From: JACCZX01 sp963710675 | Lineage (GTDB): Bacteria; Pseudomonadota; Gammaproteobacteria; Burkholderiales; Burkholderiaceae_F | Length of the DNA stretch: 64,000 nucleotides | Assembly (NCBI GenBank): GCA_963710675.1 | Contig: CAVQBE010000027.1 | Span: 307,855 to 371,854 of the forward strand | Reading direction: 5' to 3' | Part shown: piece after piece, positions 1-8,250 of the stretch | Position numbering within the stretch: the first letter of the stretch is position 1 | How the letters are laid out: the number at the start of each line of letters is the position of its first letter | Made by a program: the position numbers and the translations under genes | Notes under the pieces: model-generated | The model's database searches: none | Told to the model about the DNA's origin: nothing | Seen by the model: the letters and a program-made list of their open reading frames with translations, nothing else

Positions 1-68
1 AATTCTAGAATCTCGGTTTGACGCGGAGTAGGGTCTATGGCAGTAACGGTCGCTGATCGTGCATTCAT
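1..68 (-). CDS. lexA: LexA-like SOS repressor, N-terminal fragment (cut by window edge)
   Basis: The minus strand from position 68 reads M-N-A-R-S-A-T-V-T-A-I-D-P-T-P-R-Q-T-E-I and runs off the window. The T-P-R-Q-x-E-I-L pattern resembles the start of the winged-helix DNA-binding domain of LexA repressors (compare L-T-x-R-Q-x-x-I). An AGGAGA ribosome site lies about 7 bases upstream of the ATG, and a textbook CTGT-N8-ACAG operator lies 20 bases upstream, which fits an autoregulated SOS gene. Only 22 residues are visible, so the peptidase domain cannot be checked. It could instead be another SOS-regulated protein with a similar N-terminus; the operator is the stronger evidence. Confidence 0.55.
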   Translation of the reverse strand, partial: MNARSATVTAIDPTPRQTEILE

Positions 69-87
69 GGTGCTCTCCTGAGACGAT

Positions 88-105
88 ACTGTTAATGTAT
101 ACAGT
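88..105. promoter_or_regulatory. LexA operator (SOS box)
   Basis: Positions 89-104 read CTGTTAATGTATACAG, an exact CTGT-N8-ACAG SOS box, extended by one base pair on each side (A88/T105). It sits directly upstream of the minus-strand start at 68. A TTGACC -35-like hexamer lies just upstream on the same strand (positions 116-111), so bound LexA would cover the promoter. Confidence 0.8.
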
Positions 106-435
106 GTTGAGGTCAAAGGCAAGCGCGCGGTAGCTCGAACGTTCGAAGTCACGTGTTCCTAATGCTTTAGATCTTGCAAGAGTCGTCATGCGTGATAAAC
201 TTTTCGTAATCCAAATTGAGTCGGCCAAGCTTGCGCGATGCGCGTGCTTTATGGCCGGCAGCGTTGCCGGATCGTCCGATTCCGCGCTCGGCTTCCTGAC
301 CTAATCAGCCGCACGAAGCGTACGTAATCCGAATTTTCAAACAGCTTTTTGCTTTAGGCATGCAGCTCCGCGACCGTTCGGTGCGTCGCGAGCCTGCAGC
401 CAATTGGATGCGACAAGTAACTCCTTTGGCAGCAG
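106..435. other. Intergenic region between divergent lexA-like gene and scpB
   Basis: No convincing gene is visible. It holds a perfect 12-bp palindrome TCGAACGTTCGA at 135-146. The only ATG ORF of note (188-304, 38 codons) has no family resemblance. The scpB promoter must lie here, but no hexamer pair stands out. Confidence 0.5.
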
Positions 436-1083
436 ATGAATACTTCCGAGGCGAAGGTCATTATTGAAGCGGCGCTGCTTACCGCTGATCAACCGCTGCC
501 TGTCGGTGACCTGCGACGCCTGTTAAACGACGAGCTCAACGCTGACACGGTGCGCATGCTTCTCGATCAGTTGCGCAGCGACTGGCAGGGGCGTGGGCTG
601 GAGCTGGTGGCCGTTTCAACTGGATGGCGTTTTCAGAGTACAGCCGCAATGCGCCATCACCTGGACCGGTTGAATCCGGAGCGTCCACCGAAGTATTCGC
701 GCGCCGTTTTGGAGACGCTTGCGATCATTGCCTATAGACAGCCGGTCACGCGGGGCGATATCGAGGATGTGCGTGGCGTCACGGTGTCGAGCTCGGTGAT
801 CAGGACGCTGGAAGAGCGCGGCTGGATCGAAGTCGTCGGTCATCGCGAGGTGCCAGGCAGGCCAGCCTTGTTCAGCACGACCGCCGAGTTTCTGGATGAT
901 CTTGGTCTGCGTTCGCTTTCCGAATTGCCGTCGTTACAGGACGCCGGCGGCGATGCGGTCGCCGAGCTCGAGTTGCAACTCACCGACGCGTCATATCCGT
1001 TGTCGGATTCCCAGCAGTCGATCTCCGAGTCTCGGTCTTCCGAGTTGACTCTTTCCCCAACCGTTTCGCTTTCCCCATCTTGA
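436..1083 (+). CDS. scpB: Segregation and condensation protein B (ScpB)
   Basis: ScpB is the kleisin-associated subunit of the SMC-ScpA-ScpB condensin complex that compacts and segregates the chromosome. The 215-residue protein has the family's two winged-helix domains; the diagnostic stretch around residues 85-150 contains Y-S-x-A-x-L-E-T-L-A-I-I-A-Y-R-Q-P-V-T-R and G-R-P-A-L-F. The last 50 residues are a Ser-rich, low-complexity tail, longer than in short homologues. The stop overlaps the next gene's ATG (TGATG at 1081-1085), so rluB is probably translationally coupled. scpA is not in the window. Confidence 0.93.
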   Translation: MNTSEAKVIIEAALLTADQPLPVGDLRRLLNDELNADTVRMLLDQLRSDWQGRGLELVAVSTGWRFQSTAAMRHHLDRLNPERPPKYSRAVLETLAIIAYRQPVTRGDIEDVRGVTVSSSVIRTLEERGWIEVVGHREVPGRPALFSTTAEFLDDLGLRSLSELPSLQDAGGDAVAELELQLTDASYPLSDSQQSISESRSSELTLSPTVSLSPS

Positions 1084-2654
1084 TGAGCACTCTCAATTCT
1101 CCTGACGAACCTGTTCCCGCAGAGCCTATGTCGGCTGACATGTCCGGCGAACTGCCGGAAACCGAAGTAGTCAACGGCAATATTGCCGAGCCCGACGTTG
1201 CGGCAGAAGTCGACGAAGTGGATGGAAACCGCAGCGAGACGACTCCCGCTACCAATGGACGCGGACCGCGGCCACGCGGGCGTCGGCGCCGTGGCCGCGG
1301 CGGCGATCGTGGCGACCGCGGACCCAGAGCGGAGCGCACGAGTGTTCCGGCTGGCGTGCCTGCAACGCCGGCTGTTCCTTCCGAGCCGCAAGCGCCGCTC
1401 GCGGGCGACGGTGACGACATCAATCCCGCCGCGATGGCGGAATCGGCGCTGTCGCGAGAGCTTCTGGAACGCGGCCGGCAGGCGGCCAAGCAGACGCAGC
1501 TGGCGCAGTCAGACAAGCTGCATAAGGTATTGGCAGATGCTGGTATCGGATCGCGTCGCGATATGGAAGAGATGATTATTGCGGGCCGCGTTTCGGTCAA
1601 CGGCGAGCCGGCGCATATCGGTCAGCGCGTGTTGGCAAGCGATCAGGTACGAGTAAACGGCAAGCCGCTGGCGCGCAAGGCCCCCGGGCGCGCACCGCGC
1701 GTGCTGCTTTATCACAAGCCCGTCGGAGAAATCGTTACGCAGGAAGATCCCGGCGCGCGGCCGACTGTCTTCGAAAAGCTGCCGAAAGTTTCGGGTGGAC
1801 GCTGGGTCGCAGTGGGTCGACTCGATTTGAACTCAGAAGGGCTGCTCATCTTCACTACGTCGGGTGAATTGGCGAATCGGTTGATGCATCCTCGCTATGA
1901 AGTCGAGCGCGAGTATGCAGTCAGGGTGTTGGGCGAAGTCACCGAAGAGCAGCGTCAGAAGTTGCTCAATGGGGTTGAATTGCAGGACGGCCCTGCCAAA
2001 TTTTCGCGCGTCGATGAGGCAGGGGGTGAGGGCGCGAATCGTTGGTACCGGGTTGCAATCAGCGAAGGGCGCAATCGCGAAGTGCGTCGAATTTTTGAGG
2101 CGATTGGATCGACGGTGAGCCGCTTGATTCGCATTCGCTATGGGTCCGTCCAGCTGCCTCGTTCATTGGCGCGCGGCCGGTTTCAAGAGCTGGCGCCTGA
2201 ATGGGTGCAGGCGTGGGTGCACGACCTCGGCATCGGTATCGATGAGATTCGCCAGCGTCAGGGTTCGTCAGATGGCAGCCGCGGACGTAGTCGCGGCGGT
2301 CGCGGTGATGGCAACAGAAAGCAGGGCAACCGCGACGGACAGTTCGGTTCGCCGGGACGGCAGCCTTCGCAGAATTTCGGGCAGGGATTTAGTCCGGGAA
2401 ACGGTCAGCCCGGAGCGGGTCAAAACCCGGGATCCGGTCGCGGGCGTGGTAAGCCGCAACCGGGGAACCGGCCACCGCGCCAGCCGGATCCGCTGACAAG
2501 TAGCGTGACCTACATCGCTGCCGGCCATGGACTGCCAAATAACGGTCGACCCGCGCGATTCAAGCGCGGAAAACCGCCCCCGCAGCTTCTGAAACGCGTT
2601 GCTGCGAACGGGGCAGCCAGTCAGCTTGTTGTACAGGGGCTCTGCCCCATATAA
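1083..2654 (+). CDS. rluB: 23S rRNA pseudouridine synthase RluB with long disordered tails
   Basis: RluB isomerises one uridine of 23S rRNA to pseudouridine. The 523-residue protein has three parts: an acidic then Arg/Gly-rich N-terminal extension of about 140 residues; a core with an S4 RNA-binding domain (about 145-195, L-H-K-V-L-A-D-A-G-I-G-S-R-R) and an RsuA/RluB catalytic domain with the motif G-R-L-D-L-N-S-E-G-L-L (catalytic Asp); and a Gly/Arg/Gln/Asn-rich tail of about 140 residues. Such basic tails are common in Burkholderiales RluB and probably add RNA binding. I chose the ATG at 1083, overlapping the scpB stop; a TTG three bases earlier is possible. Confidence 0.9.
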   Translation: MSTLNSPDEPVPAEPMSADMSGELPETEVVNGNIAEPDVAAEVDEVDGNRSETTPATNGRGPRPRGRRRRGRGGDRGDRGPRAERTSVPAGVPATPAVPSEPQAPLAGDGDDINPAAMAESALSRELLERGRQAAKQTQLAQSDKLHKVLADAGIGSRRDMEEMIIAGRVSVNGEPAHIGQRVLASDQVRVNGKPLARKAPGRAPRVLLYHKPVGEIVTQEDPGARPTVFEKLPKVSGGRWVAVGRLDLNSEGLLIFTTSGELANRLMHPRYEVEREYAVRVLGEVTEEQRQKLLNGVELQDGPAKFSRVDEAGGEGANRWYRVAISEGRNREVRRIFEAIGSTVSRLIRIRYGSVQLPRSLARGRFQELAPEWVQAWVHDLGIGIDEIRQRQGSSDGSRGRSRGGRGDGNRKQGNRDGQFGSPGRQPSQNFGQGFSPGNGQPGAGQNPGSGRGRGKPQPGNRPPRQPDPLTSSVTYIAAGHGLPNNGRPARFKRGKPPPQLLKRVAANGAASQLVVQGLCPI

Positions 2655-2655
2655 T
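2626..2655 (+). promoter_or_regulatory. Promoter of the rimP-nusA-infB operon
   Basis: TTGTTG (2626-2631) and a perfect TATAAT (2650-2655) are separated by 18 bp and overlap the last codons and stop of rluB. The spacer carries a small GGGGC-TCT-GCCCC inverted repeat (2636-2648). The position, directly before a structured leader and rimP, fits a sigma70 promoter for the operon. Confidence 0.65.
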
Positions 2656-2807
2656 GCGCGGCTGCTGTTTTTGGCCGTGTCGTTGGCACAGATAGGACAG
2701 CAGCGAGCCTGGTAAGAACAAAAATGGGCTAAGAAATGGGCTTTACGGCCCATTTTTTATTTCCGGGCCGGGTTCTGAGGCTGGCTTGCGTGGGGACGCG
2801 TTGATCG
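2656..2807 (+). promoter_or_regulatory. Structured leader of rimP operon
   Basis: The 5' leader can form a GCTGCTG/CAGCAGC stem (2661-2667 with 2698-2704), followed by the terminator described separately. AAATGGGC occurs twice (2722-2729 and 2734-2741), and either copy can pair with the single GCCCATTT (2748-2755), giving mutually exclusive hairpins. In E. coli the equivalent leader is autoregulated by NusA and carries the metY tRNA; no tRNA is seen here. Confidence 0.5.
2734..2758 (+). terminator. Intrinsic terminator/attenuator before rimP
   Basis: The stem AAATGGGC (2734-2741) / GCCCATTT (2748-2755) has a 6-base loop and is followed by a T run (2753-2758). It lies about 50 bases before the rimP start and after the predicted promoter, so it is an attenuator for the operon as well as a possible rluB terminator. 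Confidence 0.75.
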
Positions 2808-3429
2808 ATGATGGCTGAAGTAGCAGCGGATTTGTATCGAACCGTGGAGCGCACCGTGGTCGGCATGGGCTACCAGTTGGTCGACGTCGAGCGGTTGGGT
2901 GCCGGTTTGTTGCGGGTGAGTTTGGATGCGGAGCAAGGTGTCGGCTTGGAAGACTGCGAGCGCGTAAGTCGTCAGCTGTCGCATCTGTTTGCGGTTGAGC
3001 AAGTTGACTATCAGCGACTGGAGGTTTCGTCGCCGGGACTGGATCGTCGACTAAGAAGCGCTGAGGACTTCTCGCGGTTTGCTGGAAAGGAAGTAAATAT
3101 CCAGCTGTATGCGCCGCTGGCGGCAGCCGCCGGCCGCAAGCGGTTGCATGGCCGTGTAGTGCAGGTGATCGGTGGCATGGGCGAAGAGCGTTTGCAGCTT
3201 GAGCTGATCGCAGACGAAAAACCTGCGAAGGGCCATCAGCGCAGTGCACCGTGCGCGAGCAGCCGCCCGTAGTGCTGCTGGAGTTATTGAAGTCGCGCTG
3301 AAAGATATCGACAAGGCGCGATTGGTACCGGAGCTGGATTTTCGGCCAGCTCGTTTGAATGCGTCGGGCACAGGCGCGATGAAGATCGGTGATGCAGGCA
3401 GTCTGGGAGCGAACATCCATGAGTCGTGA
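2808..3429 (+). CDS. rimP: Ribosome maturation factor RimP (frameshifted near C-terminus)
   Basis: RimP helps mature the 30S ribosomal subunit. The N-terminal 145 residues show the family core: a G-x-x-L-V-D-V-E region, D-C-E-R-V-S-R-Q-L and the motif V-S-S-P-G-L-D-R. The frame then changes between about 3230 and 3285; the C-terminal SH3-like part (V-I-E-V-A-L-K-D-I-D-K-A-R-L-V-P-E) continues in the next frame to the stop at 3427-3429. The span is 622 bp, one base more than a multiple of three, so a single inserted base explains it. The end overlaps the nusA start, as in other genomes. Confidence 0.85.
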
Positions 3430-4945
3430 AATTTTGTTGTTGGTCGATGCGCTGGCGCGCGAAAAGAATGTGCCGAAGGACATCGTGTTCGGCGCGCTGG
3501 AGCTCGCACTGGCAACGGCGACGAAGAAGCTGTATGCCGAGGAAGATGTCGACATTCGCGTGGCGGTGGATCGCGAAACGGGCGAGTACGACGCATTTCG
3601 TCGTTGGCTGGTCGTGCCCGATGAAGCGGGCCTGCAGGAGCCTGGTCATCAAATCATCCTTTCCGATGCGCGCGAGCAGATTGCCGATATCGAGCTGGAA
3701 GAGCACATCGAGGAGCAACTGCCGCGGCAGGATCTAGGCCGCCGCTTTGCGCAGGACACCAAGCAGGTCATCCTGCAGAAGATTCGCGATGCCGAGCGCG
3801 AACAGACGCTGAATGACTTTCTCGCGCGCGGCGATCAGATCGTCAGTGGCGCCATCAAGCGCATGGACAAGGGTGACGCGATCATCGAAGTCGGCAAGGT
3901 CGAAGCACGGCTGCCACGCAGCGACATGATCCCGAAGGAAAATCTGCGGATCGGCGATCGCATGCGTGCGTACGTGCAGAAGATTGATCGGACCGCGCGG
4001 GGACCGCAGGTGATTTTGTCGCGCACCTCGCCAGAATTCCTGATGAAGCTGTTCGAGTTCGAGGTGCCGGAGATCGAGCAGGGCCTGCTGGTCATCAAGT
4101 CCGCCGCGCGTGATCCGGGAGTGCGCGCGAAGATCGCCGTCTGGACCAACGATCGGCGCATCGATCCGATCGGTACTTGCGTCGGCATGCGCGGCTCGCG
4201 GGTGCAGGCGGTGACCAACGAGCTTGCCGGTGAGCGCGTCGATATCGTGCTGTGGTCGGACGATCCGGCGCAGTTCGTGATCGGTGCGCTGGCGCCGGCC
4301 AACGTCTCTTCGATTCTGGTCGACGAAGACAAGCACGCGATGGACGTCGTCGTCGATGAAGACAATCTGGCAATCGCGATTGGTCGCAGCGGTCAGAACG
4401 TGCGGCTGGCTTCGGAGCTGACCGGTTGGCAGATCAATATCATGACGGCCGAAGAGTCGTCGACGAAGCAGGAAGGCGAGCAGTCGTCGGTTCGCGCGAC
4501 ATTCGTCGAGAAGCTCGACGTCGACGAGGAGATTGCCAACATTCTGATCGGCGAAGGTTTTGGCAGCCTGGAAGAGATCGCCTACGTGCCGGTCAACGAG
4601 CTGCTCGAGATCGATGCGTTTGACGAAGAGACCGTTGAAGAACTTCGCACCCGCGCACGCAACGCGTTGCTGACCGAAGCAATCAAGCGTGAGGAAGACG
4701 TCGAGCAGGCCGAAAAGGATCTGCTCGATCTGACGGATATGGACTCCGCGTTATCGGCGAAGCTGGCAGAGAACGCGATCCGCACGCGCGATGATCTGGC
4801 CGAACTTGCGGTCGACGAGTTGACCGAGATGACCGGCATCGACGACGAGCGCGCGAAAACGCTGATCATGGCTGCGCGCGCGCATTGGTTTGCCGAGAGG
4901 CGCAGGAGCAACGCAAGAGCAGGTGCAGGAATAGCAGGAAGGTAG
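3419..4945 (+). CDS. nusA: Transcription termination/antitermination factor NusA
   Basis: NusA binds RNA polymerase and modulates pausing, termination and antitermination. The 508-residue protein is full length: an N-terminal RNAP-binding domain (1-125), an S1 domain (about 130-200, G-A-I-K-R-M-D-K-G-D), two KH domains (about 225-350, with I-G-T-C-V-G-M-R-G-S-R and A-I-G-R-S-G-Q-N-V-R), then acidic helix-hairpin-helix AR1/AR2 repeats to the end, as in proteobacterial NusA. I chose the ATG at 3419, which starts M-S-R-E-I-L-L-L-V-D and has GGGAG upstream; it overlaps rimP. infB follows 12 bp downstream. Confidence 0.95.
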   Translation: MSREILLLVDALAREKNVPKDIVFGALELALATATKKLYAEEDVDIRVAVDRETGEYDAFRRWLVVPDEAGLQEPGHQIILSDAREQIADIELEEHIEEQLPRQDLGRRFAQDTKQVILQKIRDAEREQTLNDFLARGDQIVSGAIKRMDKGDAIIEVGKVEARLPRSDMIPKENLRIGDRMRAYVQKIDRTARGPQVILSRTSPEFLMKLFEFEVPEIEQGLLVIKSAARDPGVRAKIAVWTNDRRIDPIGTCVGMRGSRVQAVTNELAGERVDIVLWSDDPAQFVIGALAPANVSSILVDEDKHAMDVVVDEDNLAIAIGRSGQNVRLASELTGWQINIMTAEESSTKQEGEQSSVRATFVEKLDVDEEIANILIGEGFGSLEEIAYVPVNELLEIDAFDEETVEELRTRARNALLTEAIKREEDVEQAEKDLLDLTDMDSALSAKLAENAIRTRDDLAELAVDELTEMTGIDDERAKTLIMAARAHWFAERRRSNARAGAGIAGR

Positions 4946-4957
4946 GGATAAGAGTCT

Positions 4958-7724
4958 ATGGCGAGTACAACAGTGTCCCAGTTTGCGACGGAGCTTCGCG
5001 TTCCGCCGCAATTGCTGCTCGAGCAATTGAGCGCGGCCGGGGTATTGAAGAAGGCGGAGTCCGACGCGCTGAGCGAGGACGACAAGTCACGCCTGCTCGA
5101 ATCGTTGCGCAAGGCACACGGCGGTGGGGGCGAAAAGAAAAAGATCACGCTGACCCGCAAGCAGACGACCGAGATCAAGCAGGCCGACGCATCGGGCAAG
5201 GCGCGCACGATTCAGGTTGAGGTGCGCAAGAAGCGCGTGTTCGTCAAGCGCGACGGAGCTGCGCCGGAGGCGCCGAGTTGAGCGGCGTCGGAAGCTGCAC
5301 CGGTTGCTGCGCCGATGATCGACGAAGCCGAACTGGCGAAGCGAGAGGAAGAAGCTCGCCGTCAGGCCGAGTTGATCACGCGTCAGACCGCAGCCGCGCG
5401 CGAGAAGGCCGATCGCGCGCAACGCGACCTGAACGATGCGCAGCAGAAGGAACAGAAAGACATCTGAAGGCGGTGCAGGCACGCCAGACCGAGGCGACCG
5501 AAGAGCTGGTCAAGGCAGAGCGCGCTCAGAAGGAAGCCGAGCTGGTCGCAAAGCAGGCGGCTGATGCGCAAGCAGCGCGCCAAGCGCGTGGTTGAGGACG
5601 AAGTTGCGGCGATCAAGTCGATGATGGCCGCGCCGAAGAAGGTGGCGAAGCCGCCGGAGCCAGCAGCTGCGGCCGCTGCGCCGGTGGGCACGCTGCACAA
5701 GCCCGCCGCGAAAACCGAGGTCAAGCCGGGCGCGAAGAAGGATGACAAGAAGCCGGGCGTCAAGGAAATCAAGTCGGGCAAGCTCGCGTCGAGCTGGTCG
5801 GAAGAGCAGCAGAAAAAGCGGCTACTGAAGACGCGTGGCGATACGTCGGGCGGCGCTGGCGGCTGGCGCGGTCCGCGCGGCAATCGCAAGCAGGACCGGC
5901 ACGAAGAATCCAATGGTGCCGCAGCAACACCGATGCCGGTCGAAGCAGTCGTGCGCGACGTGGCGATGCCGGAGACGATCACGGTCGCCGAGCTCGCGCA
6001 CAAGATGTCGGTCAAGGCTTCCGAAGTCATCAAGACGCTGATGAAGCTGGGGCAGATGGTGACGATCAATCAGGTGCTCGACCAGGACACCGCGATCATC
6101 GTGGTCGGTGAGATGGGACACACGGCTCATGCGGCGAAGCTCGACGATCCGGAAGCGCTGCTGGCGGAATCGGAATCGGTCGTGGTGCCGAGCGAAGCGC
6201 CGCTCGATGCCGCGGCCGCCGGTGGTCACGATCATGGGTCACGTCGATCACGGCAAGACTTCGCTGCTCGACTACATCCGACGCACCAAGGTTGCTGCGG
6301 GTGAGGCGGGTGGAATCACGCAGCACATCGGTGCTTATCACGTGGAGACGCCGCGCGGCATCATCACGTTTCTCGATACGCCGGGCCACGAAGCGTTTAC
6401 CGCAATGCGGGCACGCGGCGCGAAGGCAACCGACATCGTGATTCTCGTGGTCGCTGCCGACGATGGCGTGATGCCGCAGACCAAGGAAGCGATCGCGCAT
6501 GCGAAGGCGGCGAACGTTCCGCTGGTCGTCGCGCTGAACAAGATCGACAAGCCGGAAGCCAATCCCGATCGCGTCAAGCAGGAACTTGTGGCGAACGAGG
6601 TCGTGCCCGAGGAATACGGCGGTGAATCGCCGTTCATTCCGGTGTCGGCAAAGACCGGCGAAGGTATCGATGCGTTGCTTGAGAACGTGTTGCTGCAGGC
6701 CGAAGTGCTCGAACTGAAGGCGGTCAAGAATGGTCCTGCGAAAGGATTGGTGATCGAGTCACAGCTCGACAAGGGCCGCGGTCCGGTGGCCACCGTACTG
6801 GTGCAAAGTGGAACATTGAAGCGCGGTGACGTCGTGCTTGCAGGTTCGGCTTTTGGTCGCGTGCGCGCGATGCTCGATGAAACCGGCAAGCCGATCACTG
6901 AGGCGGGCCCGTCGATTCCGGTCGAGATTCAGGGCCTGTCGGACGTACCGGGGGCAGGTGACGAGTTGATCGTGCTCGGTGACGAGCGCAAGGCGCGCGA
7001 GATCGCGCTTTATCGTCAGGGCAAGTTCCGCGACACCAAGCTTGCCAAACAGCAGGCGGCGAAACTTGAGGGCATGTTCGAGGCAGGTGTCGAGGGGGCG
7101 TGGCCGTTCGCATGTTGCCGCTGATCATCAAGGCCGACGTTCAGGGCTCGCAGGAAGCGCTGAACCAGTCGCTGGTCAAGCTGTCGACCGATGAAGTGAA
7201 GGTGCAGGTGGTGCATGGCGCAAGTGGGCGGCATTACCGAAAGCGACGTCAACCTCGCGATCGCTTCGAAGGCAGTCATCATCGGCTTCAACGTGCGCGC
7301 CGATCAGTCGGCGCGCAAGCTTGCCGAAGGCAATGGCATCGATGTTCGCTACTACAACATCATCTACGAAGCGGTCGATGAGGTGAAGAATGCGCTGTCG
7401 GGCCTGCTGGCGCCGGAGCATCGCGAGCAGGTGCTTGGCCTGGTCGAGATCCGGCAGATCTTCCGCGTGCCGAAGGTCGGCGCGGTCGCTGGTTGCATGG
7501 TGCTTGATGGTCTCGTGCGCAGGACTGCAGAAGCGCGTCTGCTGCGTGACAACGTCGTGATCTGGACCGGCGAGCTCGATTCGCTGAAGCGCTTCAAGGA
7601 CGACGTGCGTGAAGTCAAGGCAGGCTTCGAGTGCGGCTTGAGCCTGAAGGGCTACGACGACATCAAGGAGCGTGATCAGCTCGAGATATTCGAGATGCAG
7701 GAAGTGGCGCGGACGCTTTCATAA
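4958..7724 (+). CDS. infB: Translation initiation factor IF-2 (several frame breaks)
   Basis: IF-2 is the GTPase that places initiator tRNA on the 30S subunit and promotes subunit joining. The N-terminal IF2 domain (4958-5281), the Ala/Lys/Glu-rich linker, the G domain with V-V-T-I-M-G-H-V-D-H-G-K-T and N-K-I-D (about 6220-6660), and the C-terminal domains II-IV (to 7724) are all recognisable, but in changing frames. There is an in-frame TGA at 5279-5281, and frame changes near 5460, 5580, 6200, 7095 and 7215. Several breaks are removed by adding or deleting one base in a G or C run. IF-2 is essential, so sequence error is much more likely than a pseudogene. Intact length would be about 920 residues. 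Confidence 0.9.
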
Positions 7725-7742
7725 GCGATCGAACCGTGATCA

Positions 7743-8123
7743 ATGAAACCAGCAACCAAACCCGGCCGTGGGCTGCGCATCGCGGATCAGATTCAGCGCG
7801 ATGTGGCGGAGATGATTCAGCGCGAAGTCTCAGTTCAGCGCGCTGGGTTAGTGACACTGACGGGCGTTGACGTCTCGGCCGATTACGCGCACGCGAAGGT
7901 GTATTTCACGACGATCGGTGCGCCGGTGGAAGCCGCGCAACAGGTGCTGAACAACAAGGCGGGCTATTTTCACTCGCTGCTGTTCAAGCGTCTGACGATT
8001 CATACGATTCCGCGGCTGACGTTCGTGCACGACGAGTCGGTCTCGCGCGGCATTGAGATCGACCGCTTGATCGAGCAGGCCAACGGAACTCGGGATAGGT
8101 ATGTCGAAGCGCGCCAGCGATGA
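7743..8123 (+). CDS. rbfA: 30S ribosome-binding factor RbfA
   Basis: RbfA is a small KH-fold factor for late 30S maturation and cold adaptation. The 126-residue product contains R-I-A-D-Q-I-Q-R-D-V-A, the A-K-V-Y-F strand and the R-L-T-F-V-H-D-E-S motif typical of the family. It follows infB by 18 bp in the usual order. The stop lies within the first bases of a REP-like repeat (8119 onward). Confidence 0.93.
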   Translation: MKPATKPGRGLRIADQIQRDVAEMIQREVSVQRAGLVTLTGVDVSADYAHAKVYFTTIGAPVEAAQQVLNNKAGYFHSLLFKRLTIHTIPRLTFVHDESVSRGIEIDRLIEQANGTRDRYVEARQR

Positions 8124-8250
8124 GCGCCGGGCCGCCCCAAGCTCATCGCGTGCCCCCGCGGGGGGCGGCGCGCAGCGGCCGGGGGCGAACCATTGATGAG
8201 GCCGGGCCGCCCAAGCTCATCGCGTGCCCCCGCAGGGGGCGCGGCGACGA
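8119..8250. repeat. REP-like GC-rich repeat, two tandem units (rbfA-truB)
   Basis: Two copies of a GC-rich palindromic unit lie head to tail (8119-8190 and 8195-8250). Each has a GGCCGGGCC-type start, then CCAAGCTCATCGCGTGCCCC, then a C-run/G-run inverted repeat (TGCCCCCGCGGGGGGC in unit 1). A third, diverged copy follows iscU at 56611. Recurrence immediately after stop codons is typical of REP-type extragenic repeats. Confidence 0.75.

Noticed and set aside
188..304. 38-codon ORF upstream of scpB.
   Set aside because: No ribosome site, no recognisable features; treated as chance.
2656..2807. Possible tRNA gene (metY tRNA position in E. coli) before rimP.
   Set aside because: No T-loop GTTCRA motif and no cloverleaf could be drawn; only the terminator and a stem are supported.
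4958..7724. infB as a true pseudogene with a second functional copy elsewhere.
   Set aside because: Conservation continues perfectly across each break and neighbouring essential genes show the same pattern, so sequencing error is the simpler explanation.
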